Assembly (NCBI RefSeq): GCF_900114735.1
Contig: NZ_FOUA01000001.1
Coordinates: forward strand, 124,001 to 188,000
DNA: 64,000 bases
Origin: Halopseudomonas bauzanensis
GTDB lineage: Bacteria > Pseudomonadota > Gammaproteobacteria > Pseudomonadales > Pseudomonadaceae
Reading direction: 5' to 3'
This document shows positions 36,610-46,623 of this stretch, one piece after another. Within the stretch, counting starts at the first letter, position 1. Each line of letters starts with the position of its first letter. Below the pieces are notes generated by a model. That model did not search any database. It worked only from the letters and a program-made list of their open reading frames with translations, and was not told where the DNA came from. A program made the translations under genes and the position numbers.

Positions 36610-37413
36610 TCAGCGATCCATGGCTGCCCGCATCTCGCGGATGACGGCAGTGATGCCGGCACGGGCCTGCTCGGGCTCGCCGACATGGGCGGCAATCTGG
36701 TTGACCAATACCGAGCCCACCACCACCCCATCGGCCACGCCAGCCACGGCGGCAGCGGAGGCACCATCACGGATACCAAAACCGACACCGATCGGCAGAT
36801 CGGTGACAGTACGCAGCTGCGCCAGCTTGTCTGCTACTTCGGTGACGTTCAAGGCAGCCGATCCGGTCACACCTTTCAGTGAAACATAATAGACATAACC
36901 ACTGGCGTGCTCGCAGATTTTGCGCGCCCGGGCCAGGGTCGTGGTCGGTGCCAACAGGAAAATGCAGTCCAGACCGTGCTCACGAAACAGCGGAGCGACT
37001 TCCTCGGCCTCTTCCGGTGGCAGATCCACGGTCAACACGCCATCGATACCTGCTGCTGCGGCCTCCCTGGCGAAGGTTTCGTAACCCATGCGCTCCATGG
37101 GGTTCAGATAGCCCATCAGTACCACGGGGGTAGTCTGGTTGGTGGTGCGGAACTCGCGCACCATCTCCATCACCTGGCGCAGGCTGACGTTATGCGCCAG
37201 TGCCCGCTCCATGGCCAGTTGGATAACCGGGCCGTCGGCCATCGGATCGGAAAACGGAATGCCCAGCTCGATCACATCGACGCCGGCCTCGACCAGCTCG
37301 TGCATCAGCGGCAGGGTCATTTCCGGGTTTGGATCACCGGCCGTGACGTAGGGGATCAGCGCCTTGCGACCGGAGGCGCGCAAGGCATCAAAACACTGTT
37401 GAATTCGGCTCAT
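36610..37413 (-). CDS. trpA: Tryptophan synthase alpha chain
   Basis: Cleaves indole-3-glycerol phosphate to indole and glyceraldehyde-3-phosphate and channels indole to TrpB. It has 267 residues from the ATG at 37413, which follows GAGG. Catalytic acidic residues are in [19 protein letters not shown] near 44-62 (the conserved Glu and Asp). The substrate loop and GFGIRDG phosphate site near 213-219 are present. It begins 10 bp after trpB and is followed 53 bp later by accD. Confidence 0.97.
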   Translation of the reverse strand: MSRIQQCFDALRASGRKALIPYVTAGDPNPEMTLPLMHELVEAGVDVIELGIPFSDPMADGPVIQLAMERALAHNVSLRQVMEMVREFRTTNQTTPVVLMGYLNPMERMGYETFAREAAAAGIDGVLTVDLPPEEAEEVAPLFREHGLDCIFLLAPTTTLARARKICEHASGYVYYVSLKGVTGSAALNVTEVADKLAQLRTVTDLPIGVGFGIRDGASAAAVAGVADGVVVGSVLVNQIAAHVGEPEQARAGITAVIREMRAAMDR

Positions 37414-37423
37414 ACCACCCTCT

Positions 37424-38641
37424 TCAAACGCTGATGCCGTCAATACCGGCGACCGTATGGATGTCCTTGTCGCCCCGACCGGACAGGTTCACCACGATGA
37501 TCTGGTCGGGACGCATGGTCGCCGCCAGTTTCATCGCGTAGGCCACCGCGTGACTGGACTCCAGCGCCGGCATGATGCCTTCGACCAGAGTCAGCTCACG
37601 GAAGGCGGCCAGGGCCTCGGTATCGGTGGCATCGACATAGTTGACCCGTCCCACATCCTTCAGCCAGCTGTGCTCTGGCCCCACACCCGGATAATCAAGA
37701 CCGGCGGATACCGAGTGGGTCTCGATGATCTGGCCGTTCTCGTCTTCCATCAGGTAGGTGCGGTTGCCATGCAGTACGCCGGGGCGACCGGAGGCCAGCG
37801 GTGCTGCGTGGCGGCCGGTCTCCAGACCATCACCACCGGCTTCAACGCCGTACATGGCGACATCCTGGTCTTCCAGGAAGGGATGGAACAAGCCGATGGC
37901 GTTGGACCCACCACCGACGCACGCTACCAGTGCGTCGGGCAACCGGCCGGCCTGGGCCAGGGATTGCTCGCGGGCCTCACGACCAATCACACACTGGAAG
38001 TCACGCACCAGTTTGGGATAGGGATGCGGGCCGGCCACCGTACCGATGATGTAGAAGGTATCGTCGATATTGGTGACCCAGTCGCGCATGGCCTCGTTCA
38101 TCGCATCCTTGAGTGTCTTCGAGCCCGAAGTAACCGGAATCACCTCGGCGCCCAGCAGCTTCATGCGATAGACGTTGAGCGCCTGACGCTTTACGTCTTC
38201 GGCTCCCATGTAGACCTGGCACTTCAGACCCAGGCGCGCGGCTACAGTCGCAGTGGCAACCCCATGCTGGCCAGCGCCGGTCTCGGCAATCACCCGGGGC
38301 TTGCCCATATGCTTGGCCAGCAGCGCCTGGCCGATGGTGTTGTTCACCTTGTGCGCGCCGGTATGGTTGAGGTCTTCGCGCTTGAGCCAGATCTGCGCCC
38401 CGCCGACCTTGGCGCTCAGGCGCTCAGCGAAGTACAGCGGCGATGGACGACCGACATAGTGCGCCAGGTCGCGGTCGAACTCAGCCTGAAACTCGGGGTC
38501 CCGGGACAGCTTTTCATACAGGGTTTCGAGTTCCTCGAGCGCATCCATCAGCGTCTCGGAGACGAAGCGACCGCCATAGGGGCCGAAGTGGCCACGCTGG
38601 TCGGGGACGCTCGCATAATCGATGGGGTTTGAATCAGCCAC
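37424..38641 (-). CDS. trpB: Tryptophan synthase beta chain
   Basis: PLP enzyme that condenses indole with serine to make tryptophan. It has 405 residues. The PLP lysine is K98 in HTGAHKVNN, and the phosphate loop GGGSNAIG is present near 240. The start is a GTG at 38641 preceded by GAGG; it overlaps the end of trpF by 8 bases. A trpI regulator, which sits beside trpBA in well-studied Pseudomonas species, is absent here. The gene belongs to a trpF-trpB-trpA block. Confidence 0.97.
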   Translation of the reverse strand: MADSNPIDYASVPDQRGHFGPYGGRFVSETLMDALEELETLYEKLSRDPEFQAEFDRDLAHYVGRPSPLYFAERLSAKVGGAQIWLKREDLNHTGAHKVNNTIGQALLAKHMGKPRVIAETGAGQHGVATATVAARLGLKCQVYMGAEDVKRQALNVYRMKLLGAEVIPVTSGSKTLKDAMNEAMRDWVTNIDDTFYIIGTVAGPHPYPKLVRDFQCVIGREAREQSLAQAGRLPDALVACVGGGSNAIGLFHPFLEDQDVAMYGVEAGGDGLETGRHAAPLASGRPGVLHGNRTYLMEDENGQIIETHSVSAGLDYPGVGPEHSWLKDVGRVNYVDATDTEALAAFRELTLVEGIMPALESSHAVAYAMKLAATMRPDQIIVVNLSGRGDKDIHTVAGIDGISV

Positions 38642-39254
38642 GCTTCACCTCATGAACAAAAGCGTTGATTTTGTCGATATCCTTGATGCCCTTGGTGGCC
38701 TCGACGCCGCCACTGACATCCACCGCCCAGGGCGCGGTCAGATCGATGGCCTGGCGCACATTCTGCGACTGCAGGCCACCGGCAAGGACCAATGTCCAGG
38801 ACCGCTGGGCAGGAATCATGGACCAGTCAAAGGTCTCTCCGGTGCCACCCGGCACGCCGGGCTTGTAACTGTCCAACAGGATACCGCTGGCACCCGGCCA
38901 GTTGGCCGCCAGGGCATCCAGATCGTCGCCCGGGCGGACCCGAACGGCTTTGATATAGGGCCGCGCAAAGCGCTGGCAGAAGGTATCGGGCTCGTCACCA
39001 TGAAACTGCAGCAGGTCCAGCGGCACCTGGTCCAGCACCGCACGGATGGTCTCCTCCGCCGCATCGACGAACAGGCCCACTGTAGTGACAAAGGGCGGCA
39101 GCGCCTGGACGATGGCCCGGGCCTGCTCGATGCTCACCGCTCGCGGGCTGCCGGCATGGAACACCAGACCGATGGCATCAGCCCCGGCCCCGGCTGCTGC
39201 CAGAGCATCCTCGACCCGGGTGATGCCACAGATTTTGATACGCGTCATAGGCAA
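38634..39254 (-). CDS. trpF: Phosphoribosylanthranilate isomerase
   Basis: Isomerises phosphoribosylanthranilate in tryptophan synthesis. It has 206 residues as drawn. The signature [17 protein letters not shown] holds the catalytic Cys near residue 9, and the catalytic Asp lies in GLFVDAAEE near 70. The start is probably the TTG at 39254, which has AGGG at a proper distance and gives the expected family length; the ATG at 39248 is two codons in. Its end overlaps trpB by 8 bases. It follows truA by 54 bp. Confidence 0.95.
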   Translation of the reverse strand: MPMTRIKICGITRVEDALAAAGAGADAIGLVFHAGSPRAVSIEQARAIVQALPPFVTTVGLFVDAAEETIRAVLDQVPLDLLQFHGDEPDTFCQRFARPYIKAVRVRPGDDLDALAANWPGASGILLDSYKPGVPGGTGETFDWSMIPAQRSWTLVLAGGLQSQNVRQAIDLTAPWAVDVSGGVEATKGIKDIDKINAFVHEVKRG

Positions 39255-39308
39255 GTGATGACCCTGAATCGGTAAAGCAGACGATAGTAGCAGATCGATT
39301 ACGGGGCG

Positions 39309-40166
39309 TCAGTCGTCCAGCTCATTGAGTGCCGAGAGAAAGTGCGGCCCCAGGTAGCGCTTGGGTAGATCAAAGTGCTCGGCGTAGGTCACATCCACCA
39401 GATACAGGCCATAGGCTGGCGCAGTCAACCCGCCGGTATGCCGGTCTCGCGCTTGCAGAATTTCCCCGGCCCACTCGATCGGTCGCTCACCACAGCCAAT
39501 CTGCATTAACACCCCGGCAATGTTGCGCACCATGTGATGCAAGAAGGCATTGGCCCGGATATCCAGCACGATGAACTTGCCAAAACGGACCAGCTTCAGG
39601 TGATGGATCTTCTTGATCGGCGACTTGGCCTGGCAGGCTGTAGCCCGGTAAGAGGTAAAGTCATGTTCGCCGACCAGCACCTGGGCTGCCTCCTGCATGC
39701 GCTCGATATCCAGCGGCCGGTAATTCCAGGTTACCTCACGACCCAGCTGCGCCGGACGCACCGGGTCGTTATAGATCACATAGCGGTAGCGTCGGGCCAT
39801 TGCCGAGAAGCGCGCATGGAAATCCAGCCCCACCGGCTTGGCCCAGACAAAGCTGATGTCATGGGGCAGATTGGCGTTGGCGCCGTGAAACCAGTTCGTC
39901 GGCTCGCGACGGGCACTGCTGTCGAAGTGGATGATCTGGCAGGAGGCATGCACCCCGGCATCGGTGCGCCCGGCGCAGAACAGCTGAATTGGATGATTGG
40001 CTACCCGCGACAGTGCTTTCTCGACTTCTTCCTGAACACTGCGCACGCCAGGCTGCTGACGCTGCCAGCCGCGATAAGCCGTCCCGCTGTACTCAACACA
40101 GGCTGCCACTCTTGAAACAACAGCGGCCGCCTCGGGGGCGGCCGCATCTACAGGTGTACTACTCAT
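39309..40166 (-). CDS. truA: tRNA pseudouridine(38-40) synthase
   Basis: Makes pseudouridine at positions 38-40 in the tRNA anticodon arm. It has 285 residues. The catalytic Asp is D69 in CAGRTDAGVHA. VEYSGTAYRGWQRQ near 24-37 and FHARFSAMARRYRYVIYN near 116-133 are TruA signatures. An N-terminal Ala/Val-rich extension of about 20 residues is unlike E. coli TruA but common in pseudomonads. It begins 3 bp after fimV, indicating cotranscription. Confidence 0.97.
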   Translation of the reverse strand: MSSTPVDAAAPEAAAVVSRVAACVEYSGTAYRGWQRQQPGVRSVQEEVEKALSRVANHPIQLFCAGRTDAGVHASCQIIHFDSSARREPTNWFHGANANLPHDISFVWAKPVGLDFHARFSAMARRYRYVIYNDPVRPAQLGREVTWNYRPLDIERMQEAAQVLVGEHDFTSYRATACQAKSPIKKIHHLKLVRFGKFIVLDIRANAFLHHMVRNIAGVLMQIGCGERPIEWAGEILQARDRHTGGLTAPAYGLYLVDVTYAEHFDLPKRYLGPHFLSALNELDD

Positions 40167-40169
40167 TTA

Positions 40170-42977
40170 TCAGCCAAGTTGCCCCATCAGTTCCCGAGCA
40201 TCCTGCTGCTGTTGCTGAGTCCCTTCTTCGACCACTTCGGCAAGGATATCACGTGCCCCTTCCTCATCGCCCATGTCGATGTAGGCGCGGGCCAGATCCA
40301 GCTTGGTGGCACACTCATCGGTATCCGACAGGAAGTCGAAATCGTCGTCGTCCAAGTTCTCGGCTGGCATGGAGCCCTCATTCGGGGTGGTCGAAAACTC
40401 ATCGTGCCCAGCTTCGCCGCTCACCTGGGCCGCATCGTTGTTCATCGCTGATTGCAGCTCTGCTTCGAAACCAGCCAGGTCGTCATCGGTCAGGGCGAAA
40501 CTGCTGTCATCCGGCTCGGCTGCAGCCTCACGGGAATCGTTATCGGCACCGGCCAGGCTCATCGCCTCGAACTCGGCCAGTAGGTTGTCTGCCTGCAGCT
40601 CATCATCCAGCGTCAGCTCGAAGTCATCGAGCGGAGCCGGAGATACCGGCTGTTCGGCCGGCTCAACCGGCGCCGGCTCGACGGCAGGTTGCGTCGTCGA
40701 GTCGGTTTCGGCGAGATCGGTCAGCGCTTCATCCAGCGCCTGATCGGGATTCTCTTCCAGACTCTCTTCCAGACTCTCGTCCAGGTCGAAATCCAGATCG
40801 AAACCGACTTCCTCCCTGCCATCGGCATCGGCCAGCGAGGCAGCAGCCTCTTCTTCCAGGCCGAAGTCGGTAAAATCGAATTCGTCAGCTTCGGCATCCA
40901 GCGCCACATTATCATCCACACCGCCCTGGTCGTCGATCGACAGCGACTCGGCCGGCTCCGCCTGCTCGCCATCTGCCATCAACGCCGCGCCAGTCACCAG
41001 ACCAACAGCCATCAGCGGGTAACGGGCATTCATCAGCTCCACGGCAGCGTCATCCATACCCATGCGCCGCAATGCCTCAGCCTGGACCGCATAGCCTTGC
41101 GGATTCTCGCGCAGCCCTTCGACTTCCATCATCTTCAGTCGCAGATCGGTACGCTCAGGCTCTTCATGAATGGCTGTCTGCAGCGCTTCGGCAGCCTCGT
41201 CCAGCTTGCCATAGGCAATCAGGGCGTCCGCTTCGACCAGCGGGTCGCGCGCCAGATCCATATCATCAGCCGCGTCGGTCTGTGCCCCGGCCAGGGCCAC
41301 ATTGAAGTCGCTGCCTTCGCTGCCAGCATCGGTGTTGTCGCCGGCGAGCGCCGACTGGGCGATGAAGCTATCCGCCAGTTCAGCTTCCCGTCGCGCATTG
41401 CGTCGGGCGACCGCCATCAGAATCAGCAACAGGACCAGCAGCGCAACCGCGCCAGCGCCCAGCAACAGGCTCTGGTTCTGCATGAACCGCTGCAGCAGCG
41501 CCTCGGGTGAGCCGCTGTCCATCCGCGGCTGTTCGCTAACTGGCGCTACAGGAGCGGGCTGCTCCGGCGCAGTATCACCCGGGCCGCCAGACGGCTGTTC
41601 ATTGGTGGGTGTGGCCACCGGCGCCACAGCCAGTTGCTCCTCACTGGCATCAGTCTCGTCGCTTGCCTCTTCGCCATTCCCGGCAGGCTCGGCGTCGGTT
41701 TCCATGTCGGCCGACGATTCAACTGGCTCTTCCGGCAATGTTTCGACCGGCGCAAGGCTTTCTTCCAGAGCTGTTTCCGCGCCGCCTTCCTCGGCGGGCA
41801 CCGGCAGGACATCAGGCAACTCGCCGTTGCCGCTCAGCTCCTGCTGCAGGGCTGCCAGCTGGGCATCCTTGAGTTCGAGCAGACGTTGCAGCGTATCCAG
41901 CTGCCCTTCCAGATCGGCCAACCGATCGGTGAGCTCGTCCTTCTCCCGCTCGGTGGAGTCCAACTGTTCCTTGGTGCGGTCCAGCGCGTCGCGCAGCCCG
42001 CCGTTTTCGCCGTCGGCGGCCGAGTCGGTATTGGTCTCGCTGGCCTCATCGGTGCCGGAAACCAACCGCAGGGAGTCCTCATTGCTGCTCTGTGAGGGCG
42101 CCGGGCCAGCCGCGTCCCGCTCGCGAGCATCAAGCTGCCGCGCTGTGGGCTCGCTGGCTGGCGCACGGTTGCGCCAGGAGGCTGTCTGGCTGGCCACCTC
42201 GGCCACCGCCTCGGCATGACTGCGAGCGGCTGCCTGCTCGGCGGTTGGCAGGTTCAGCGTGTGGTTGGCACGAAGGTTGTTGATGTTGTTGCCGCTGAAC
42301 GCAGTAGGGTTGATGTCCTGGATAGCCAGCATGGTCTGCTGGACACTGGCACCCTGCGGCCGGCTCTTCAGGGCGATTTCCCAGAGCGTGTCGGCATGAT
42401 TGGTTTTCCATTCGCCAGAGGCCTGGCCCGCAGGCTGACGCGGCGCGGCGGTGCGTGGCGTCTGGCTGCCCGCGGCGGCAGCCGAGGCTGGTTGGCCCGG
42501 CGCCGGGCGTACGATATCACCAGTTGCCGGGGTCGCCGACCGGGCAACCGGCGCGCTGGCGGTAACCGGCGTCGGCTGGTACAGCGGCGGGTCCAGCAAC
42601 AGGGTGAATTCACGCAGCACGCGACCGGACGGCCAGCGCACTTCCATCAGGAAGTTCAGGTAGGGTTCCTTGACCGGCCGGGTCGAGGTCACTTTGATAA
42701 CGGCCTTGCCGTCCGGCCTGACCACTGGGGTAAAGGTCAGGTCGGTGAGAAAGAACGAACGTTCGATGCCGGCCTTGCCGAAGTCGTCGGGCGATGCCAG
42801 CAGCGGACGGATCTCGCTACTCGACAGATCGCGCACCTGCAGCAGTTCAATTTCGGCTTCCAACGGCTGATTCAGGGCTGAGCGCAGGTTGATCTCGCCA
42901 ACCCCCAGCGCCTGGACCATATTGGATGACATCAGGGCACTAGCTGCGGCGACAGCCAAAACCAGTTTACGAACCAT
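40170..42977 (-). CDS. fimV: FimV, polar organiser / pilus assembly LysM protein
   Basis: A 935-residue inner-membrane protein that in P. aeruginosa organises the pole for type IV pili, twitching and chemosensory signalling. It has a signal peptide (MVRKLVLAVAAASALMSSNM, cut near QALG), the FimV N-terminal domain (LGVGEINLRSALNQPLEAEI), and a LysM region near 190-260. A coiled coil (about 325-390), an acidic linker and a membrane segment near 505-520 (LLLGAGAVALLVLLLILMAV) follow. The very acidic cytoplasmic region has TPR-like units, ending in the FimV motif TKLDLARAYIDMGDEEGARD. I chose the ATG at 42977, with AAGGA at 8 bases. Confidence 0.95.
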   Translation of the reverse strand: MVRKLVLAVAAASALMSSNMVQALGVGEINLRSALNQPLEAEIELLQVRDLSSSEIRPLLASPDDFGKAGIERSFFLTDLTFTPVVRPDGKAVIKVTSTRPVKEPYLNFLMEVRWPSGRVLREFTLLLDPPLYQPTPVTASAPVARSATPATGDIVRPAPGQPASAAAAGSQTPRTAAPRQPAGQASGEWKTNHADTLWEIALKSRPQGASVQQTMLAIQDINPTAFSGNNINNLRANHTLNLPTAEQAAARSHAEAVAEVASQTASWRNRAPASEPTARQLDARERDAAGPAPSQSSNEDSLRLVSGTDEASETNTDSAADGENGGLRDALDRTKEQLDSTEREKDELTDRLADLEGQLDTLQRLLELKDAQLAALQQELSGNGELPDVLPVPAEEGGAETALEESLAPVETLPEEPVESSADMETDAEPAGNGEEASDETDASEEQLAVAPVATPTNEQPSGGPGDTAPEQPAPVAPVSEQPRMDSGSPEALLQRFMQNQSLLLGAGAVALLVLLLILMAVARRNARREAELADSFIAQSALAGDNTDAGSEGSDFNVALAGAQTDAADDMDLARDPLVEADALIAYGKLDEAAEALQTAIHEEPERTDLRLKMMEVEGLRENPQGYAVQAEALRRMGMDDAAVELMNARYPLMAVGLVTGAALMADGEQAEPAESLSIDDQGGVDDNVALDAEADEFDFTDFGLEEEAAASLADADGREEVGFDLDFDLDESLEESLEENPDQALDEALTDLAETDSTTQPAVEPAPVEPAEQPVSPAPLDDFELTLDDELQADNLLAEFEAMSLAGADNDSREAAAEPDDSSFALTDDDLAGFEAELQSAMNNDAAQVSGEAGHDEFSTTPNEGSMPAENLDDDDFDFLSDTDECATKLDLARAYIDMGDEEGARDILAEVVEEGTQQQQQDARELMGQLG

Positions 42978-43200
42978 AGCGAAGATCCTTTGCTTTATCG
43001 TTTTACACGCGTCCATGAACCCCATTCCCGCCCACCGGTTCAGGATATCGCTGAAAAACACCTGCGCTCTATAAGCGGCGTTTCCAACGCACCCTGACTC
43101 CCCACCGGCAATCGGCAATCTGAAAACAAGTCGAACTCAAAATCAGTATTTGCCCGGACAGTACCTGAATCGATAGTTACAAACCAGCAGCAAGTATCGA

Positions 43201-44220
43201 TTACAAATGGCCTTTTATCAATAAGTCTGCAACAGCAAGCGCGTTGAGTGCGACACCTTTTCGAAGATTATCAGACACAAGCCACATACTGACGCTGACC
43301 GGATCCAGGGAATCCTGCCGCAGCCGGCCAACCCATACCTGATCCGTGCCAGTCGCGTCGGCAACCGGTGTGGGATACCCCCCGGCACTGGGCCGGTCCA
43401 GCAACTTGACACCAGGCGCCTTGCGCAGCAGCGTGGCGGCGCGCTTGGCAGGCAGGGCATCCCGGGTACGGACCTGCATGACCTGGGCACTACCAAAGAA
43501 GGTCGGCACCAGCACGCAGGTGGCCGACACCGGCAGCTGCGGCAACTGCAGAATGCGCCGGATATCCTCCGCCAGCCGCACCTCGGCAGTACTGCTACCG
43601 CTCTCATCCAGCTCACCGATCCGCGGAATCAGATTGAAGGCTGCCTGCTTGTCGAATGCGCCCTTCTCTGGCGGCTGCCCATTGAGCAGGCGGCCGGTCT
43701 GCAGCGCCAGGGCTTCGACCTCTTCACCGCCGACGGTCGACATCGACTGATAAGTGGCCACGGTGACTGATTGCAAGCCAGCTTCAGCCACCAAAGGCTG
43801 CAGTGCTATCAGCGTCTGGACCACTTGCGCATCGGGACAGGACACCACACCGCGCGCCCGGACACCCTCCAGCGCCTGAGGATTGACCTCGGCGACCACC
43901 AACGGCACATCGGCTTCACCACGAAAGGCGCCACAACCGTCGACGACCAGGCAGCCGGCTTTCACTGCCCGCTCAGCCCAGCCGGTGGCCAGCTCCGCAT
44001 CAGCGAACAGCACGACCGCCACCTGGGTGAAGTCGAATCGCTCCAGCACTTCTACCCGCTGGCTCTGCCCTTTGAGCATGGGCCGGCCACCGGCACGGTC
44101 TTCGGTGTCCAGCAGGTGAATGCGGCCGAAGGCAAATTCATGCTCGTCCAGTACATTCAGCAGGGTTTCGCCTGCCAGCCCGCTCATACCCACTATCGCA
44201 ACATCACCGGTCTTGCTCAT
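43201..44220 (-). CDS. usg: USG-1-type aspartate-semialdehyde dehydrogenase homologue, probably non-catalytic
   Basis: A 339-residue relative of Asd. The NAD(P)-binding start VAIVGMSGLAGETLLNVL and the dimerisation/substrate region are recognisable. At the active site, where true enzymes have N-P-N-C-T, this protein has SCPDAQ at 127-132, so alanine (A131) stands in place of the catalytic Cys. The family is kept beside asd and fimV in pseudomonads. It is unlikely to make aspartate semialdehyde; a structural or regulatory role is inferred. It follows asd and a very strong hairpin and precedes fimV. Confidence 0.9.
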   Translation of the reverse strand: MSKTGDVAIVGMSGLAGETLLNVLDEHEFAFGRIHLLDTEDRAGGRPMLKGQSQRVEVLERFDFTQVAVVLFADAELATGWAERAVKAGCLVVDGCGAFRGEADVPLVVAEVNPQALEGVRARGVVSCPDAQVVQTLIALQPLVAEAGLQSVTVATYQSMSTVGGEEVEALALQTGRLLNGQPPEKGAFDKQAAFNLIPRIGELDESGSSTAEVRLAEDIRRILQLPQLPVSATCVLVPTFFGSAQVMQVRTRDALPAKRAATLLRKAPGVKLLDRPSAGGYPTPVADATGTDQVWVGRLRQDSLDPVSVSMWLVSDNLRKGVALNALAVADLLIKGHL

Positions 44221-44255
44221 ATAAGGAAATTCTCACTGAATCCTGAAAACACAAA

Positions 44256-44282
44256 GGGCACCCCCGCCTGGCGGGGGTGCCC
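44256..44282 (-). terminator. Strong hairpin between asd and usg
   Basis: GGGCACCCCCG-CCTGG-CGGGGGTGCCC, an 11-bp perfect stem. Read on the minus strand it is followed by CTTTGTGTTTTC, a T-rich stretch, so it should terminate or strongly attenuate transcription after asd. The usg start lies 36 bp further on. Confidence 0.85.
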
Positions 44283-44308
44283 CGATTACTTGCCTGATCC
44301 GGCGCGAC

Positions 44309-45421
44309 TCAACCCTCGAGCAGGATCCGCAGCATGCGGCGCAGCGGCTCGGCTGCGCCCCACAGCAATTGGTCGCCGACGGTGAAGGCAGACAGGTACT
44401 GCGAACCCATATTGAGCTTACGCAGACGACCTACCGGCACCTTCAGTGTGCCGGTTACGGCAGTCGGGGTGAGATCACGGATGCTGGCTTCCTTCTCGTT
44501 CGGCACCACCTTGGACCAGGGATTGTGCGCATCGAGCATGGCTTCGATATCCGCCAGCGGCACATCCTTGTTCAGCTTGATGGTCAGCGCCTGGCTGTGG
44601 CAGCGCATGGCGCCAATGCGCACACAAATGCCGTCTACCGGGATCGGGCGACCGCTGCGACCGATGATCTTGTTGGTCTCGGCCTGGGCCTTCCACTCTT
44701 CACGGCTCTGGCCATTGGGCAGCTGCTTGTCGATCCAGGGGATCAGACTGCCGGCCAACGGCACACCGAAGTTCTCTGTCGGAAAACTATCATCACGCAG
44801 GGTCGCTGCGACCTGACGATCAATATCCAGAATGGCACTGGCCGGATCGGCCAGCTGATCAGTCACCGAGCCGTTGATCACGCCCATCTGGTTGATCAGC
44901 TCGCGCATGTTCTGCGCACCGGCGCCACTGGCTGCCTGATAGGTCATGGCGGTCATCCACTCGACCAGACCGTTCTCGAACAGGCCACCCAGGCCCATCA
45001 GCATCAGGCTGACGGTGCAGTTGCCGCCGACGAAGGTCTTCATGCCGTCACGCACGGCCTGGTCGATGTTCCGACGGTTGACCGGGTCCAGCACGATGAC
45101 CGCTTCATCTTCCATGCGCAGGGCGGAGGCAGCATCGATCCAATAGCCCTTCCAGCCTTCGGCACGCAGCTTGGGATAGACGGCACTGGTGTAATCGCCA
45201 CCCTGGCAGGTGATGATGATGTCCATCGGCTTGAGGGCTTCGATGTCGTAAGCATCCTTCAGCTCGGGAATGGCCTTGCCAATATCCGGACCGGTGCCAC
45301 CAACGTTGGAGGTGGTGAAAAATACCGGATCAATGGAAGCAAAGTCATTCTCTTCACGCATACGCTGCATGAGCACAGAACCCACCATGCCCCGCCAGCC
45401 GATCAAACCAACTTGTTTCAT
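44309..45421 (-). CDS. asd: Aspartate-semialdehyde dehydrogenase
   Basis: NADPH enzyme that reduces aspartyl phosphate to the semialdehyde, the branch point for lysine, methionine, threonine and diaminopimelate. It has 370 residues from the ATG at 45421, which starts the conserved [20 protein letters not shown]. The catalytic nucleophile is C135 in GGNCTVSL, and the His-containing motif [12 protein letters not shown] is near 266-277. An upstream in-frame start would add 10 non-conserved residues. It follows leuB and is flanked by two hairpins. Confidence 0.97.
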   Translation of the reverse strand: MKQVGLIGWRGMVGSVLMQRMREENDFASIDPVFFTTSNVGGTGPDIGKAIPELKDAYDIEALKPMDIIITCQGGDYTSAVYPKLRAEGWKGYWIDAASALRMEDEAVIVLDPVNRRNIDQAVRDGMKTFVGGNCTVSLMLMGLGGLFENGLVEWMTAMTYQAASGAGAQNMRELINQMGVINGSVTDQLADPASAILDIDRQVAATLRDDSFPTENFGVPLAGSLIPWIDKQLPNGQSREEWKAQAETNKIIGRSGRPIPVDGICVRIGAMRCHSQALTIKLNKDVPLADIEAMLDAHNPWSKVVPNEKEASIRDLTPTAVTGTLKVPVGRLRKLNMGSQYLSAFTVGDQLLWGAAEPLRRMLRILLEG

Positions 45422-45460
45422 AACTGCAGACCCCCATGGGGTGAAATTCACGACAACTGC

Positions 45461-45478
45461 ACCCGGCCAGCGCCGGGT
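45461..45478. terminator. Hairpin between leuB and asd
   Basis: ACCCGGC-CAGC-GCCGGGT, a perfect 7-bp stem with a 4-base loop, in the 79-bp gap. No T-run follows on the minus strand, so it may be a weak terminator or an mRNA stabilising structure. Confidence 0.5.
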
Positions 45479-45500
45479 ACAAATTAAGCAATGCGACAGG

Positions 45501-46583
45501 TTACAGGTTTTTCAGCGCCGCGACCACGGCGTCACCCATTTCCCGGGTGCCAACCTGACGGCAACCAGCCGCCATGATGTCGCCGGTGCGCAGGCCCTGG
45601 TCCAGCACCTGACTGACGGCTTGCTCGATGGCATCGGCAGCTGCGGCTTCAGCGAAGCTGTAGCGCAGCATCATGGACACCGAGAGAATGGTCGCCAGCG
45701 GGTTGGCAATGCCCTGCCCTGCGATATCCGGCGCGCTGCCATGGCAGGGCTCGTACATGCCTTTGTTCTGCACATTCAACGACGCCGATGGCAGCATGCC
45801 GATAGAACCGGTGAGCATGGAAGCCTGATCCGACAGAATGTCACCGAACATGTTGTCGGTAACGATCACGTCGAACTGCTTGGGTGCTCGGACCAGCTGC
45901 ATGGCGGCGTTGTCGACATACATGTGCGACAGCTCGACATCCGGATAGTCCTTCGCCACCTCTTCCACCACTTCGCGCCACAGCTGACTGGACGCCAGCA
46001 CGTTGGCCTTGTCCACCGAGCACAGCTTCTTGCCGCGCAGACGGGCCATGTCGAAGCCGACGGTGGCGATGCGGCGGATCTCGCTTTCGCTGTAGGGCAA
46101 GGTGTCATAGGCCTGACGCTCGCCATTATCCAACATCCGACGCTCGCGGGGCTGACCGAAGTAGATGCCGCCGGTCAGTTCGCGGACGATAAGAATGTCC
46201 AGCCCCGATACTACCTCGGGCTTGAGCGTGGAGGCCTCGGCCAGCTGCGGATACAGCAAGGCCGGGCGCAGGTTACCGAACAACTCCAGCTGCGAACGGA
46301 TCTTCAGCAGTCCGCGCTCGGGGCGCAAGGCCGGGTCGATGGTATCCCACTTGGGACCGCCAACTGCGCCGAGCAGGATCGCATCGGCCTGCCGCGCGCG
46401 CTCCAGTGTCTCATCCGCCAGTGGTGTACCGTAACGGTCATAGGCCGCGCCACCCAGATCGTCATAGCTCAGTTCGACGCCCAGGCCATATTTTTCGCTG
46501 GCCACGTCCAGTACCTTGACCGCTTCGGCAACGATTTCAGGACCAATTCCATCGCCCGGCAGAACCAGAATCTTCTTTGACAT
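45501..46583 (-). CDS. leuB: 3-isopropylmalate dehydrogenase
   Basis: Oxidatively decarboxylates 3-isopropylmalate in leucine synthesis. It has 360 residues. The N-terminus [20 protein letters not shown], the substrate loop RPALLYPQL...[10 protein letters not shown] and the metal/NAD motif [10 protein letters not shown] (about 222-231) are diagnostic; isocitrate dehydrogenase is excluded by these and by the leu context. It lies 40 bp after leuD. Confidence 0.98.
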   Translation of the reverse strand: MSKKILVLPGDGIGPEIVAEAVKVLDVASEKYGLGVELSYDDLGGAAYDRYGTPLADETLERARQADAILLGAVGGPKWDTIDPALRPERGLLKIRSQLELFGNLRPALLYPQLAEASTLKPEVVSGLDILIVRELTGGIYFGQPRERRMLDNGERQAYDTLPYSESEIRRIATVGFDMARLRGKKLCSVDKANVLASSQLWREVVEEVAKDYPDVELSHMYVDNAAMQLVRAPKQFDVIVTDNMFGDILSDQASMLTGSIGMLPSASLNVQNKGMYEPCHGSAPDIAGQGIANPLATILSVSMMLRYSFAEAAAADAIEQAVSQVLDQGLRTGDIMAAGCRQVGTREMGDAVVAALKNL

Positions 46584-46623
46584 ATTTCACTAAGCCTTTG
46601 TTCTTTAAGCTGAAAGCTTCAAT

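Noticed and set aside
43169-43201. ATCGATA/TATCGAT inverted repeat at the end of usg as a terminator
   Set aside because: The stem is A/T-rich, the loop is about 19 bases and no T-run follows on the minus strand. It is too weak to call.
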